Below, piece by piece: positions 14,723 to 21,013 of a stretch of 22,709 nt of DNA (positions are counted from its first letter, which is position 1; each line of letters begins with the position of its first letter). Location: positions 1 to 22,709 of the IMG/VR virus record IMGVR_UViG_3300008259_002435. The stretch is one strand, 5' to 3'. The position numbers and the translations under genes are program-made. This DNA is from a virus. The notes under the pieces were generated by a model. The model was not told the DNA's origin. It did not search any database and saw nothing but the letters and a program-made list of their open reading frames with translations.

Positions 14723-14942
14723 ATAACATTTCTGCTTGGTTGATAGCGTCTGCTAATGAAGGTTCTGTTTCTGCTAGTTTAAGAATTTCTTTCCACTCGT
14801 ACCATTTAGTAATATAGTTTTGAGTAGTATCTTCTTTAATCATAGTGCGATCCGACGATCCACTCTTGCGTGAGTAGACCGTCTTACCACCATCCGGGCT
14901 TTCGTATATTACAATTTCCTCATGCGATTTAATCTTCAACAT
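14694..14942 (-). CDS. Small phage protein, unknown function
   Basis: The 82-residue protein starts with a beta-hairpin-like part (HEEIVIYESPDGGKTVYSRK, residues 7-26), followed by a helical part (YITKWYEWKEILKLAETEPS, then LADAINQAEMLYVILKKEQ). The YESPDGGKTVY(S/V)R pattern is one I recall from small phage proteins. Its start lies inside the end of the 36-residue membrane protein gene (14-base overlap), and it overlaps the downstream gene by 29 bases. No function can be assigned. Confidence 0.75.
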   Translation of the reverse strand: MLKIKSHEEIVIYESPDGGKTVYSRKSGSSDRTMIKEDTTQNYITKWYEWKEILKLAETEPSLADAINQAEMLYVILKKEQN

Positions 14943-15039
14943 CTTTAATCATCTCTAAAAACTTATTTAGTGCGATGATGAACAAACAAAACAAACCTAG
15001 TGAGATAATTGAAACTACAATATAATCTAGCCAACTCAT
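14929..15039 (-). CDS. 36-residue single-span membrane protein
   Basis: A short frame from ATG at 15039 to TAA at 14929 encodes MSWLDYIVVS followed by IISLGLFCLFIIAL and a charged tail NKFLEMIKDVED. About 20 consecutive hydrophobic residues (7-24) form one membrane segment with the charged end on one side. It fills the space between the VWA gene (stop 15046, six bases before) and the next gene (14-base overlap), exactly what is expected of a real gene in this packed genome. It has no recognised homologue. Small membrane proteins in T4-like phages sometimes affect lysis timing or host membrane functions, but nothing here shows that. Confidence 0.6.
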   Translation of the reverse strand: MSWLDYIVVSIISLGLFCLFIIALNKFLEMIKDVED

Positions 15040-15045
15040 AACGTG

Positions 15046-16332
15046 TTATCTTTCGTCATATATTGCGTAAGTACCGAATGGGGGATTCGGATTCTTATCA
15101 CCATGAATGACCCAAGTTGTGTCGCAGTAATCTGGGTCACCCCAACTACCACAAGGATAACCGTCAGTAAAGCAAATCAGTCGCTTAGGTACATTGCCTA
15201 CTTTCTTCAAGTATTCAAAGATAGCATCAAAGTCTGTACCACCGCCACCTTGGGGTTCGTATGTGTCGATACCATCCATGTTCTCTGAATTAAAGTCTTG
15301 TGGATTATAGATTTCAGTATCAAAACAGAATACGTGAACCTTGTAACCATCAAACGCATCCATCATGCCACCGATCTCACCCAAGAATTGTTGTGCTTGT
15401 TTGTCACTAATAGAACCACTCATGTCAATAGCAACGACAACATCAATTTCTTCTCCGGGAGTCATGCCGGGCATTATAGCATCCATATGCCAACCTCTAC
15501 GTGAGGGACGCATCCAACTATAGTCAGTACGAATTGCACTTGTCAAGTTAGTTTGAATCAATTCACGCCAGGGCATGACTGGGTCAGTAGCTTGACGAAT
15601 CAATCGTTCAACACCTGCGGGCAATGACCCTGCTTCTGCTGTACTTGAAGCATTGATAATAGCTTGCTTAACTTCCTGACGAATACGTTCTTTTTCTTCA
15701 TCAGATAATTGAGGGCGACCTTTACCATTGCCTTTACTATTGCCATCTTCACCGTCACCCTCACCTTCACCATCTTCACTATCAAGGTGCTCGTCAAGCA
15801 ATTGCTCAATCAAATCATCAATGCTGATTTTCTTAACATTCTTCATCAAGTCATCATATACTTCCTCAGCCGATTTACCATCATACTTTTGTTCATACAA
15901 GCAAGGCACTGTAGTAATGAATTGACCAATCTTGTGACGTTTCAAGTCAGCATTGACACAATAGTCATCAGCGATATTCCAGATTTGTGGGTCACGATCA
16001 CCTCTACGACCCATGTGATCGTACACAACGTGAAGGACCTCATGTGCTACCAAGAATTCAACTTCCTTAGGCTTCAACATCATAATGAAGCGGCTATTGT
16101 AATAGAACTTCTGACCATCAGTTGCCGCTGTAGCACACCATTCGTCTGCATTGATAAGTGTCAATCGTGTAGCAAGATTACCGAAAAACGAATGACGCAA
16201 TAACAGACCAATACGTGCTGTTACCAAACGCTCACGTGCTAGGTGATCGACCTTAGAATCAGTAGGTCCTACTAGATTCTCAAGTTTTTTACTACGCTTG
16301 CGCTTTTTAGTGGGATTCAGTACTTCGCTCAT
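15046..16332 (-). CDS. Metallopeptidase-like/VWA protein, partner of MoxR ATPase
   Basis: The 428 residues contain two domains. The N-terminal one (about 25-170) has HEVLH at 97-101, a zinc-binding HExxH, in FLVAHEVLHVVYDH, and matches the putative metallopeptidase part of DUF2201-type proteins. After an acidic, Gly-rich linker (183-205) comes a helical part and a VWA-like domain starting at VVVAIDMSGS, with the metal-site DxSxS at 303-307 and GGGGTDF and FTDGYP further on. The basic start (KKRKRSKKLE) is notable. Such proteins are usually coded beside a MoxR ATPase, as here. The gene has its own sigma70-type promoter and an AAAGGA ribosome binding site. The target of the complex is unknown. 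Confidence 0.9.
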   Translation of the reverse strand: MSEVLNPTKKRKRSKKLENLVGPTDSKVDHLARERLVTARIGLLLRHSFFGNLATRLTLINADEWCATAATDGQKFYYNSRFIMMLKPKEVEFLVAHEVLHVVYDHMGRRGDRDPQIWNIADDYCVNADLKRHKIGQFITTVPCLYEQKYDGKSAEEVYDDLMKNVKKISIDDLIEQLLDEHLDSEDGEGEGDGEDGNSKGNGKGRPQLSDEEKERIRQEVKQAIINASSTAEAGSLPAGVERLIRQATDPVMPWRELIQTNLTSAIRTDYSWMRPSRRGWHMDAIMPGMTPGEEIDVVVAIDMSGSISDKQAQQFLGEIGGMMDAFDGYKVHVFCFDTEIYNPQDFNSENMDGIDTYEPQGGGGTDFDAIFEYLKKVGNVPKRLICFTDGYPCGSWGDPDYCDTTWVIHGDKNPNPPFGTYAIYDER

Positions 16333-16357
16333 ATTAGTCCTTTAGTGTTTATGTGTT

Positions 16358-16386
16358 ATTGTAGCACACTTCTGCTTTATTGTCAA
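16358..16386 (-). promoter_or_regulatory. Sigma70-type promoter of the VWA gene
   Basis: TTGACA (16381-16386), 17-base spacer, TACAAT (16358-16363). The predicted start near 16351 leaves a leader of about 19 bases that contains AAAGGA. The bases after the -35 hexamer, ATAAA, are shared with three other promoters in the window. Confidence 0.85.
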
Positions 16387-16412
16387 GGGTGAGCATATTG
16401 CTACACTCACCC
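16387..16412 (-). repeat. Inverted repeat between MoxR stop and promoter
   Basis: GGGTGAG and its complement CTCACCC form 7-base arms (16387-16393 and 16406-16412) around a 12-base loop, directly upstream of the -35 hexamer and just after the MoxR stop codon. There is no T-run, so it is a weak terminator candidate; it could be an operator or an RNA-processing hairpin. Confidence 0.55.
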
Positions 16413-16418
16413 ATTTTC

Positions 16419-17522
16419 TTACTCACCTGCTTGTACAATGTACTTGCCGTATTTCTTGTGAAACTCATCAAAGTTCTTCAATTGTGAAGGTTCAATCGGC
16501 AACTTGTAAGTCTTAAGTGCAATCTTTGCACCCATCACAACCAACTCAGTCTCAAAGTTTGCCATGATGTAGTTAAAGAAGTTGTCAGCCATTTCGTGGA
16601 ACTTCTTAGAATCCACTTTCTTGTTTTCAAGTGCATCACGCAATTCATAGCACATTGAAATAGTCAATGAGTACATTGCTGAGATTTCCTTGACTGCAAG
16701 GTCCTTAACTTTACCTGACAAGATATCAGATGGTTCGGGCATCTTGCCTGCAATCTTACGGTGTGCCGCAAACTTAACTGCAAGACCTTCACCGACTGCA
16801 CCTGCTACCAAGTTGAACAATGTGTCAGTATCAATACCAGCTTCATCATCAAGCAAGTCACTTACGAAACACCAGCTACGTGGTGTAGCAAATGCACGTG
16901 AAGCCGATTTACTATCAAAGTCATACAAGTCTTGTTTAGCAAAAGACAGATAACCTACAACGTCTTTGTGAATGCCTTTATTCACAGCCCAGTTCTGCCA
17001 TGATGTAAAGTCGGCTCGCATTTCTAAGTGTAAGAAACGATTAGCGAGGGGCATCGGCATACGATATGTAACACCTTTGTCACTATCACGATTACCTGCC
17101 GCTACAATAACAACATTGTCAGGTAACTTATACTTACCAACTCTACGATTCAAAATCAATTGATAACCAGCCGCTTGAACAGCAGGGGGTGCCGAATTCA
17201 TTTCATCTAAGAATAGAACAACGATCGGGAATTGACTTGCAAATTCGTCATCAGGCAAGTCAACTGGTGCCGCCCAGTCCATCTTGTTAATGTCTTTGTT
17301 AAAGAATGGGATACCACGAATGTCAGTAGGCTCCATTTGTGCCATACGTAAGTCAATTACGTGGCCTTTGAGTTCGTCAGCAACTTCCTGAACAACTTCA
17401 GATTTGCCGATGCCGGGAGGTCCCCACAAGAATACGGGACGTTTTGCTTTGAAAGCGGCAAGTATTGCCTTGCGTGTTTGTACAGAGGTAATTGTCAGAT
17501 TGTCAGAAACTTGCGATGCCAT
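16419..17522 (-). CDS. MoxR-type AAA+ ATPase
   Basis: The 367-residue protein has Walker A GPPGIGKS at 34-41, Walker B VVLFLDEMN at 101-109 and sensor 1 VIVAAGNRD near 139-147, followed by the arginine-containing LANRFLHLEM. The segment MEPTDIRGIPFF (63-74) is the MoxR-type insertion region. MoxR ATPases remodel or activate protein complexes together with VWA-domain partners; here the partner is the next gene downstream. The related CobS ATPase of cyanophages has similar appearance, so a CobS-like label is possible. An AGGAG site lies 6 bases before the ATG, and two tandem sigma70-type promoters lie upstream. Not coupled to its partner by overlap: an 86-base gap with another promoter separates them. 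Confidence 0.92.
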   Translation of the reverse strand: MASQVSDNLTITSVQTRKAILAAFKAKRPVFLWGPPGIGKSEVVQEVADELKGHVIDLRMAQMEPTDIRGIPFFNKDINKMDWAAPVDLPDDEFASQFPIVVLFLDEMNSAPPAVQAAGYQLILNRRVGKYKLPDNVVIVAAGNRDSDKGVTYRMPMPLANRFLHLEMRADFTSWQNWAVNKGIHKDVVGYLSFAKQDLYDFDSKSASRAFATPRSWCFVSDLLDDEAGIDTDTLFNLVAGAVGEGLAVKFAAHRKIAGKMPEPSDILSGKVKDLAVKEISAMYSLTISMCYELRDALENKKVDSKKFHEMADNFFNYIMANFETELVVMGAKIALKTYKLPIEPSQLKNFDEFHKKYGKYIVQAGE

Positions 17523-17555
17523 TAAATACTCCTAATAAAAAATTTAAGATGATGA

Positions 17556-17584
17556 ATTGTACACTATTATTGATTTATTGTCAA
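17556..17584 (-). promoter_or_regulatory. Sigma70-type promoter of MoxR gene, proximal
   Basis: TTGACA (17579-17584), 17-base spacer starting ATAAA, TACAAT (17556-17561). The predicted start near 17549 gives a leader of about 27 bases with AGGAG. Confidence 0.85.
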
Positions 17585-17641
17585 ATCAACTGACCCAATG
17601 TATGCTTATATACGCCTTGAGTTAAGTGTAACAATACGTTG

Positions 17642-17670
17642 ATTGTAGCAGACATTGGATTTATTGTCAA
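17642..17670 (-). promoter_or_regulatory. Sigma70-type promoter of MoxR gene, distal
   Basis: TTGACA (17665-17670), 17-base spacer starting ATAAA, TACAAT (17642-17647). It is the same design as the proximal promoter, 86 bases upstream of it; no gene begins between them. The whole 166-base gap (17523-17688) holds these two promoters and nothing else I can identify. Confidence 0.85.
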
Positions 17671-17688
17671 ATTTGTGTTGTTGTATTA

Positions 17689-17943
17689 TTACAACACTTG
17701 GGCTACTGAAAAGTTGTTAATTTTGCAAATACTTGCAATATTTGCATCAATGCTAGACTGCTCTGTAGTCAGGGGTAGTTCTCTGAAATAAAGAGATTTA
17801 CCTAGCATCACTTTACCTTTTTCGTTTGTTTTAGTGTAATCACTTGCACTAATTAGTAAACAAATTTCTTCGTTACTGTAGGGCCTTTTCTTAACTGAAA
17901 CTTTGAAGTATAAAGTACTCACTGCGTTTGCATTGAATTTCAT
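17689..17943 (-). CDS. Small early protein, unknown function
   Basis: I start at the ATG at 17943 (84 residues), because AAAGG lies 5 bases before it; an in-frame GTG six bases upstream would overlap that site. The protein has a beta-rich first half (VSTLYFKVSVKKRPYS) and EEICLLISASDYTKT, then SLYFRELPLTTEQSS and a short helix to the end. No domain is recognised. The strong sigma70-type promoter suggests expression early in infection, when small phage proteins often target host functions, but that is inference. The stop is followed by the two MoxR promoters. Confidence 0.78.
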   Translation of the reverse strand: MKFNANAVSTLYFKVSVKKRPYSNEEICLLISASDYTKTNEKGKVMLGKSLYFRELPLTTEQSSIDANIASICKINNFSVAQVL

Positions 17944-17970
17944 AGACACCTTTCGATTGATTAAGTGTCT

Positions 17971-17999
17971 ATTATACTCCCAAAATCATTTATTGTCAA
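17971..17999 (-). promoter_or_regulatory. Consensus sigma70-type promoter (TTGACA-17-TATAAT)
   Basis: TTGACA (17994-17999) and TATAAT (17971-17976) with a 17-base spacer equal the bacterial consensus exactly. The TGA stop of the upstream methyltransferase gene (17996-17998) is inside the -35 hexamer. Predicted start near 17964, leader of about 21 bases. Confidence 0.93.
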
Positions 18000-18010
18000 A
18001 TTTTGGGGAG
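17977..18010 (-). repeat. Inverted repeat around the -35 box
   Basis: CTCCCAAAAT (17977-17986 on the plus strand) pairs with ATTTTGGGGAG (18000-18010), the arms flanking the -35 hexamer and filling most of the spacer. It could be a repressor operator, or fold as an mRNA hairpin at the end of the methyltransferase message. One extra base in one arm makes it imperfect. Confidence 0.5.
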
Positions 18011-18589
18011 TGTGAAATACCAAATAGAAGTTTTAGGAATAATGGTTACTTTCTGTTTAAGTAATTCTTCCATGTATTCAACGTTCGTATTTACATCAGG
18101 AATTTTACGGTCCTCATACCAATCATGACCTAAGAAAATACCTCCTGGTTTGATTTTTGGTAACCAAAAATCAATGTTGTTCCGGTCACTAGGATTGTGA
18201 TGCGATGCATCTAAGAAAATAAAATCTATGGGCTTTGTCCAATCTTGTACTACTTCAGGACTAGAACCTTGTATTGCAACAATATTTTTTCGATCCTCTG
18301 TATTTTTTAAGAAAGTCTCTTTTATATTATAACTTTCTTTAGGTGGTAATTTATGCTTAGTAATCATTTCATCACTAAATTGTGGATCGTATGAATCTCT
18401 ACCATCCCAAAGATCAATACAATATAGTGTACCCTTATTAATTGCTACAGAGATTGCGTAACTACTTCTACCATGCAGGCATCCTACTTCTACACCAACA
18501 CAACCTGGATAATTGTATTTCCATAATAATTTAATTGTTTCAGTTTGATGCGGGCCGTGAAACCATCCCGGGATATCGTTCATTTTCAT
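17996..18589 (-). CDS. Class I methyltransferase (Methyltransf_24 type)
   Basis: The 197-residue protein has VGVEVGCLHGRSSYAI (about 32-47) as SAM motif, GTLYCIDLWDGRDSY as second strand, FIFLDASHH (about 124-132) and GGIFLGHDWYED, the order of the Methyltransf_24 group that includes sugar and cephalosporin-type O-methyltransferases. The substrate is not shown. Its start overlaps the small upstream gene by ATGA, so both belong to the unit driven by the promoter at 18847-18875. Its stop codon lies in the -35 hexamer of the next promoter. Confidence 0.88.
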   Translation of the reverse strand: MKMNDIPGWFHGPHQTETIKLLWKYNYPGCVGVEVGCLHGRSSYAISVAINKGTLYCIDLWDGRDSYDPQFSDEMITKHKLPPKESYNIKETFLKNTEDRKNIVAIQGSSPEVVQDWTKPIDFIFLDASHHNPSDRNNIDFWLPKIKPGGIFLGHDWYEDRKIPDVNTNVEYMEELLKQKVTIIPKTSIWYFTLPKI

Positions 18590-18840
18590 TTCATTAAATT
18601 TGCCATTAATAGTAGTTTTTCAAAGTGATCGATTGCTTTGTTTATTGCAATAACCTTATCGTCTATCATAGAGTACTTACCAGTCCTACGCATAGTTACT
18701 TCTAGTTTGGACAACTCAGTCACCATTTTACCAATATTCAAATGCATTCGGACTAAATCCGGATTGTAGCCAATACCATTCATTTGACTAGCTAAGTCAA
18801 TGCTAACTTGATTCCAATCGATTGCATGTTGAATTTTCAT
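18586..18840 (-). CDS. Small early protein, unknown function, possible leaderless mRNA
   Basis: The 84-residue protein appears all-helical: DWNQVSIDLASQMN, PDLVRMHLNIGKMVTELSKLE and DKVIAINKAIDHFEKLLLMAN. No domain is recognised. The ATG lies only 6 bases after the -10 hexamer of a sigma70-type promoter, so the predicted transcription start coincides with the A of the ATG and no ribosome binding site is present. Either the message is leaderless or translation begins at a later Met (for example residue 20). It is joined by ATGA to the methyltransferase gene downstream. Confidence 0.75.
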   Translation of the reverse strand: MKIQHAIDWNQVSIDLASQMNGIGYNPDLVRMHLNIGKMVTELSKLEVTMRRTGKYSMIDDKVIAINKAIDHFEKLLLMANLMK

Positions 18841-18846
18841 ATCAGT

Positions 18847-18875
18847 AGTGTATCATATATGGTTATTTTTGTCAA
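18847..18875 (-). promoter_or_regulatory. Sigma70-type promoter
   Basis: TTGACA (18870-18875), 17-base spacer, TACACT (18847-18852). The TGA stop of the upstream fusion gene (18872-18874) lies inside the -35 hexamer. The start site would fall at about 18840, the first base of the next gene. Confidence 0.8.
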
Positions 18876-21013
18876 GCTTGTTTTGAACACAAAAAGGTAG
18901 TGAAGCCCAAATCAGCGTGTATGATATCTACTAAGAACCCTATTTCTCGTAGTGTCTTTAAGTACCAGTCAACTGGTACAGTATGCATCACTCCTACTAG
19001 ATTCTTTTCTTTTTGCCGAATGTATTCTTCACTTACACCTTTACTTCGTTTGAAATCATAGTACCAATCTTTCACAACTTCACTTTGGCTAGTCTTGTCT
19101 GTTAAAATTAAGTACCCATTGTCTAGCTTGTCATATATGTCAATTAGGTATCTATGTTTATCCTGTATAAAATGTAATGTCCAATTCATCATCACTAATT
19201 TGTATTTATAGTCCGGCAACTTATCACTACATACAGTAGAGTATTTGTTTTTCTTGTTCATCGACGGACTGTTGTCTACTCCCAACACGTCAGTAAACCC
19301 GGCAGTAATAAACTTGTCCATAGTATAACCCAATGCACTACCAACGTCAATTATCTTATCCGATTTTTCTAAATGCTTATTAGCAAATTGTAGGCATTTA
19401 TCAACCACTATATTATAACTTGGAATATTAGTTTCTGCTTCATGTTGGAATCTATCGGCAACTGAGTTATCAAATACCCATTGTTTTTGTTCAATGTTAA
19501 CATCAGTATTGATTGCTGACTGAACAGTATGAGTTGCGTTGGTAGTCTCTACAACTCTAACATATCTGGTCATATATCTACTCGGTCCAGAAAAATCTAC
19601 GCCCAACACACGTTTAAAGTATCTAGGATCAGGAGTATTGTATGCATCTATCAATGTATCTGTTATCAGTCCTGGCAAAATTATATTTTCTTTACGTTCA
19701 AAATTTAACGTAGACATAACCATGTCAAGGGCTCGCAAATCAATTGTACTTCCTACACCAGAGTATATATTGTCAGGAGATGACGATGCATGTGATCCCT
19801 TTACCATACCTTGATTGTTAATTAAAATAATTCCGGAATTGGGGTCATCAGTTGTAACGTGAACCGTTAAAGTATCTATCATAATATGTTTATTAGAAAC
19901 TTTTGATATTTTCTCAAGGATACTGACTATGTTTACAAACCCATAAATTATACCGGCGGCAAGTACATAGTCATATTTTCTATTTTCAGCAATGGCAATA
20001 TCTAAAAATTCTTCTACATCTTGTTGTATGATGCTATATTGATGTTCTTGCCAATACTTTGAAAGTAGTTGTATACTAGTATCAAAATAATAGGGTTGTA
20101 ATTCAACACCGGTATAGTGTGATGCTCCATATGATAGTGCATGATGTCCGGCTGCGCCAAGACAACTTCCTAAATCTAAAATAGTTTTATCTTTAATTAA
20201 ATCTGCAGGCAGTTGAACTAAAAGCTTGTTTGTCAAACTCTCTAATGTTGTAGTTTGTTTATGTCGTAATCGTCTATTATCAAGGTCTATAAATTCAGTA
20301 GCTGAATCAAATATGCTATTGGTAGTAAATTCAATCCAGCCCTCTTGTTGATGCCAATTCATAGTAGATAACTTGTATGACATAATGTCAATTGTTTTTT
20401 GATATGAAAAATCTTTATTGACTTTTAACCATTCTTTATGGTTAGATGCAAGCAATGATATATTATGTGTCCATCCTTGATTTTTTAGGTCATCTACAAA
20501 ATCAATTGTATAGAGTTTGTTAAAGTTTAACTGTTTACACTTGTCAAACTTAATTCTATATTCCATTCTATCTAGCCAAATCTTCTTTGCACTTGCAAAC
20601 CAATATTCTGCGGCTAATATAAATTCTTTTTTCAAACAGAATTCTTTTACAGTATTAAACCATATATGATCGGTGTTTATCAAAATACGTAATTTTTGTA
20701 TTTGCATCTGTCTATATATTGTACATAGTTGGATTTCAGGGTCAGTGATGACAACGTTGTATACGTCAAATCCTTTATCAACTACTTCATCTAATAAATG
20801 TGTATTAACAAATGGATGTACTATACCGAGTAGTTCTGTGTCCAAACTAGCGGGTATACCTTTTTGAATTAGTGCTTCATAATTTTTTAATGTTGCAGGC
20901 TGAGACACCCGTGCATTTTTTAATCCTAACAACGGGTTTCCATTACATGACAAAGTAAACAGATCTCCTGCACTTCCACCATTGTACGAAATAATTGATT
21001 TAGAATTTGTCAT
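18872..21013 (-). CDS. Fusion protein: P-loop-like region plus two methyltransferase domains
   Basis: I start at the ATG at 21013 (713 residues), where AAAGAA precedes and overlap with the upstream gene is 14 bases; an upstream in-frame start would overlap it by 68. The N-terminal 200 residues begin SIISYNGGSAGDLF, related to the start of the protein at 3182-3862, and include TIYRQMQIQKLRI and WFASAKKIWLDRMEYR. A first SAM domain has ILDLGSCLG at 278-286 and TGVELQPY. A second has IIDVGSALG at 554-562, TDVLGVDNSPS and LVMMNWTLHFI. The stretch between them (about 380-530) may be a linker or belong to the first domain. The architecture suggests a multi-step modification enzyme; substrates are unknown. 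Confidence 0.85.
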   Translation of the reverse strand: MTNSKSIISYNGGSAGDLFTLSCNGNPLLGLKNARVSQPATLKNYEALIQKGIPASLDTELLGIVHPFVNTHLLDEVVDKGFDVYNVVITDPEIQLCTIYRQMQIQKLRILINTDHIWFNTVKEFCLKKEFILAAEYWFASAKKIWLDRMEYRIKFDKCKQLNFNKLYTIDFVDDLKNQGWTHNISLLASNHKEWLKVNKDFSYQKTIDIMSYKLSTMNWHQQEGWIEFTTNSIFDSATEFIDLDNRRLRHKQTTTLESLTNKLLVQLPADLIKDKTILDLGSCLGAAGHHALSYGASHYTGVELQPYYFDTSIQLLSKYWQEHQYSIIQQDVEEFLDIAIAENRKYDYVLAAGIIYGFVNIVSILEKISKVSNKHIMIDTLTVHVTTDDPNSGIILINNQGMVKGSHASSSPDNIYSGVGSTIDLRALDMVMSTLNFERKENIILPGLITDTLIDAYNTPDPRYFKRVLGVDFSGPSRYMTRYVRVVETTNATHTVQSAINTDVNIEQKQWVFDNSVADRFQHEAETNIPSYNIVVDKCLQFANKHLEKSDKIIDVGSALGYTMDKFITAGFTDVLGVDNSPSMNKKNKYSTVCSDKLPDYKYKLVMMNWTLHFIQDKHRYLIDIYDKLDNGYLILTDKTSQSEVVKDWYYDFKRSKGVSEEYIRQKEKNLVGVMHTVPVDWYLKTLREIGFLVDIIHADLGFTTFLCSKQA

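Noticed and set aside
15709-16203. Plus-strand frame of 164 residues
   Set aside because: It lies opposite the VWA/metallopeptidase gene, whose acidic repetitive linker produces the hydrophobic TF/TI-rich translation on the other strand.
17944-17949. GTG start two codons earlier for the small early gene
   Set aside because: It would sit on the AAAGG ribosome binding site that is well placed for the ATG at 17943.
19203-19210. Exact TATAAATA on the minus strand
   Set aside because: It is inside the coding sequence of the fusion protein (part of a Tyr-Lys-Tyr-Lys stretch), with no gene start close downstream; the next gene has its own sigma70-type promoter.
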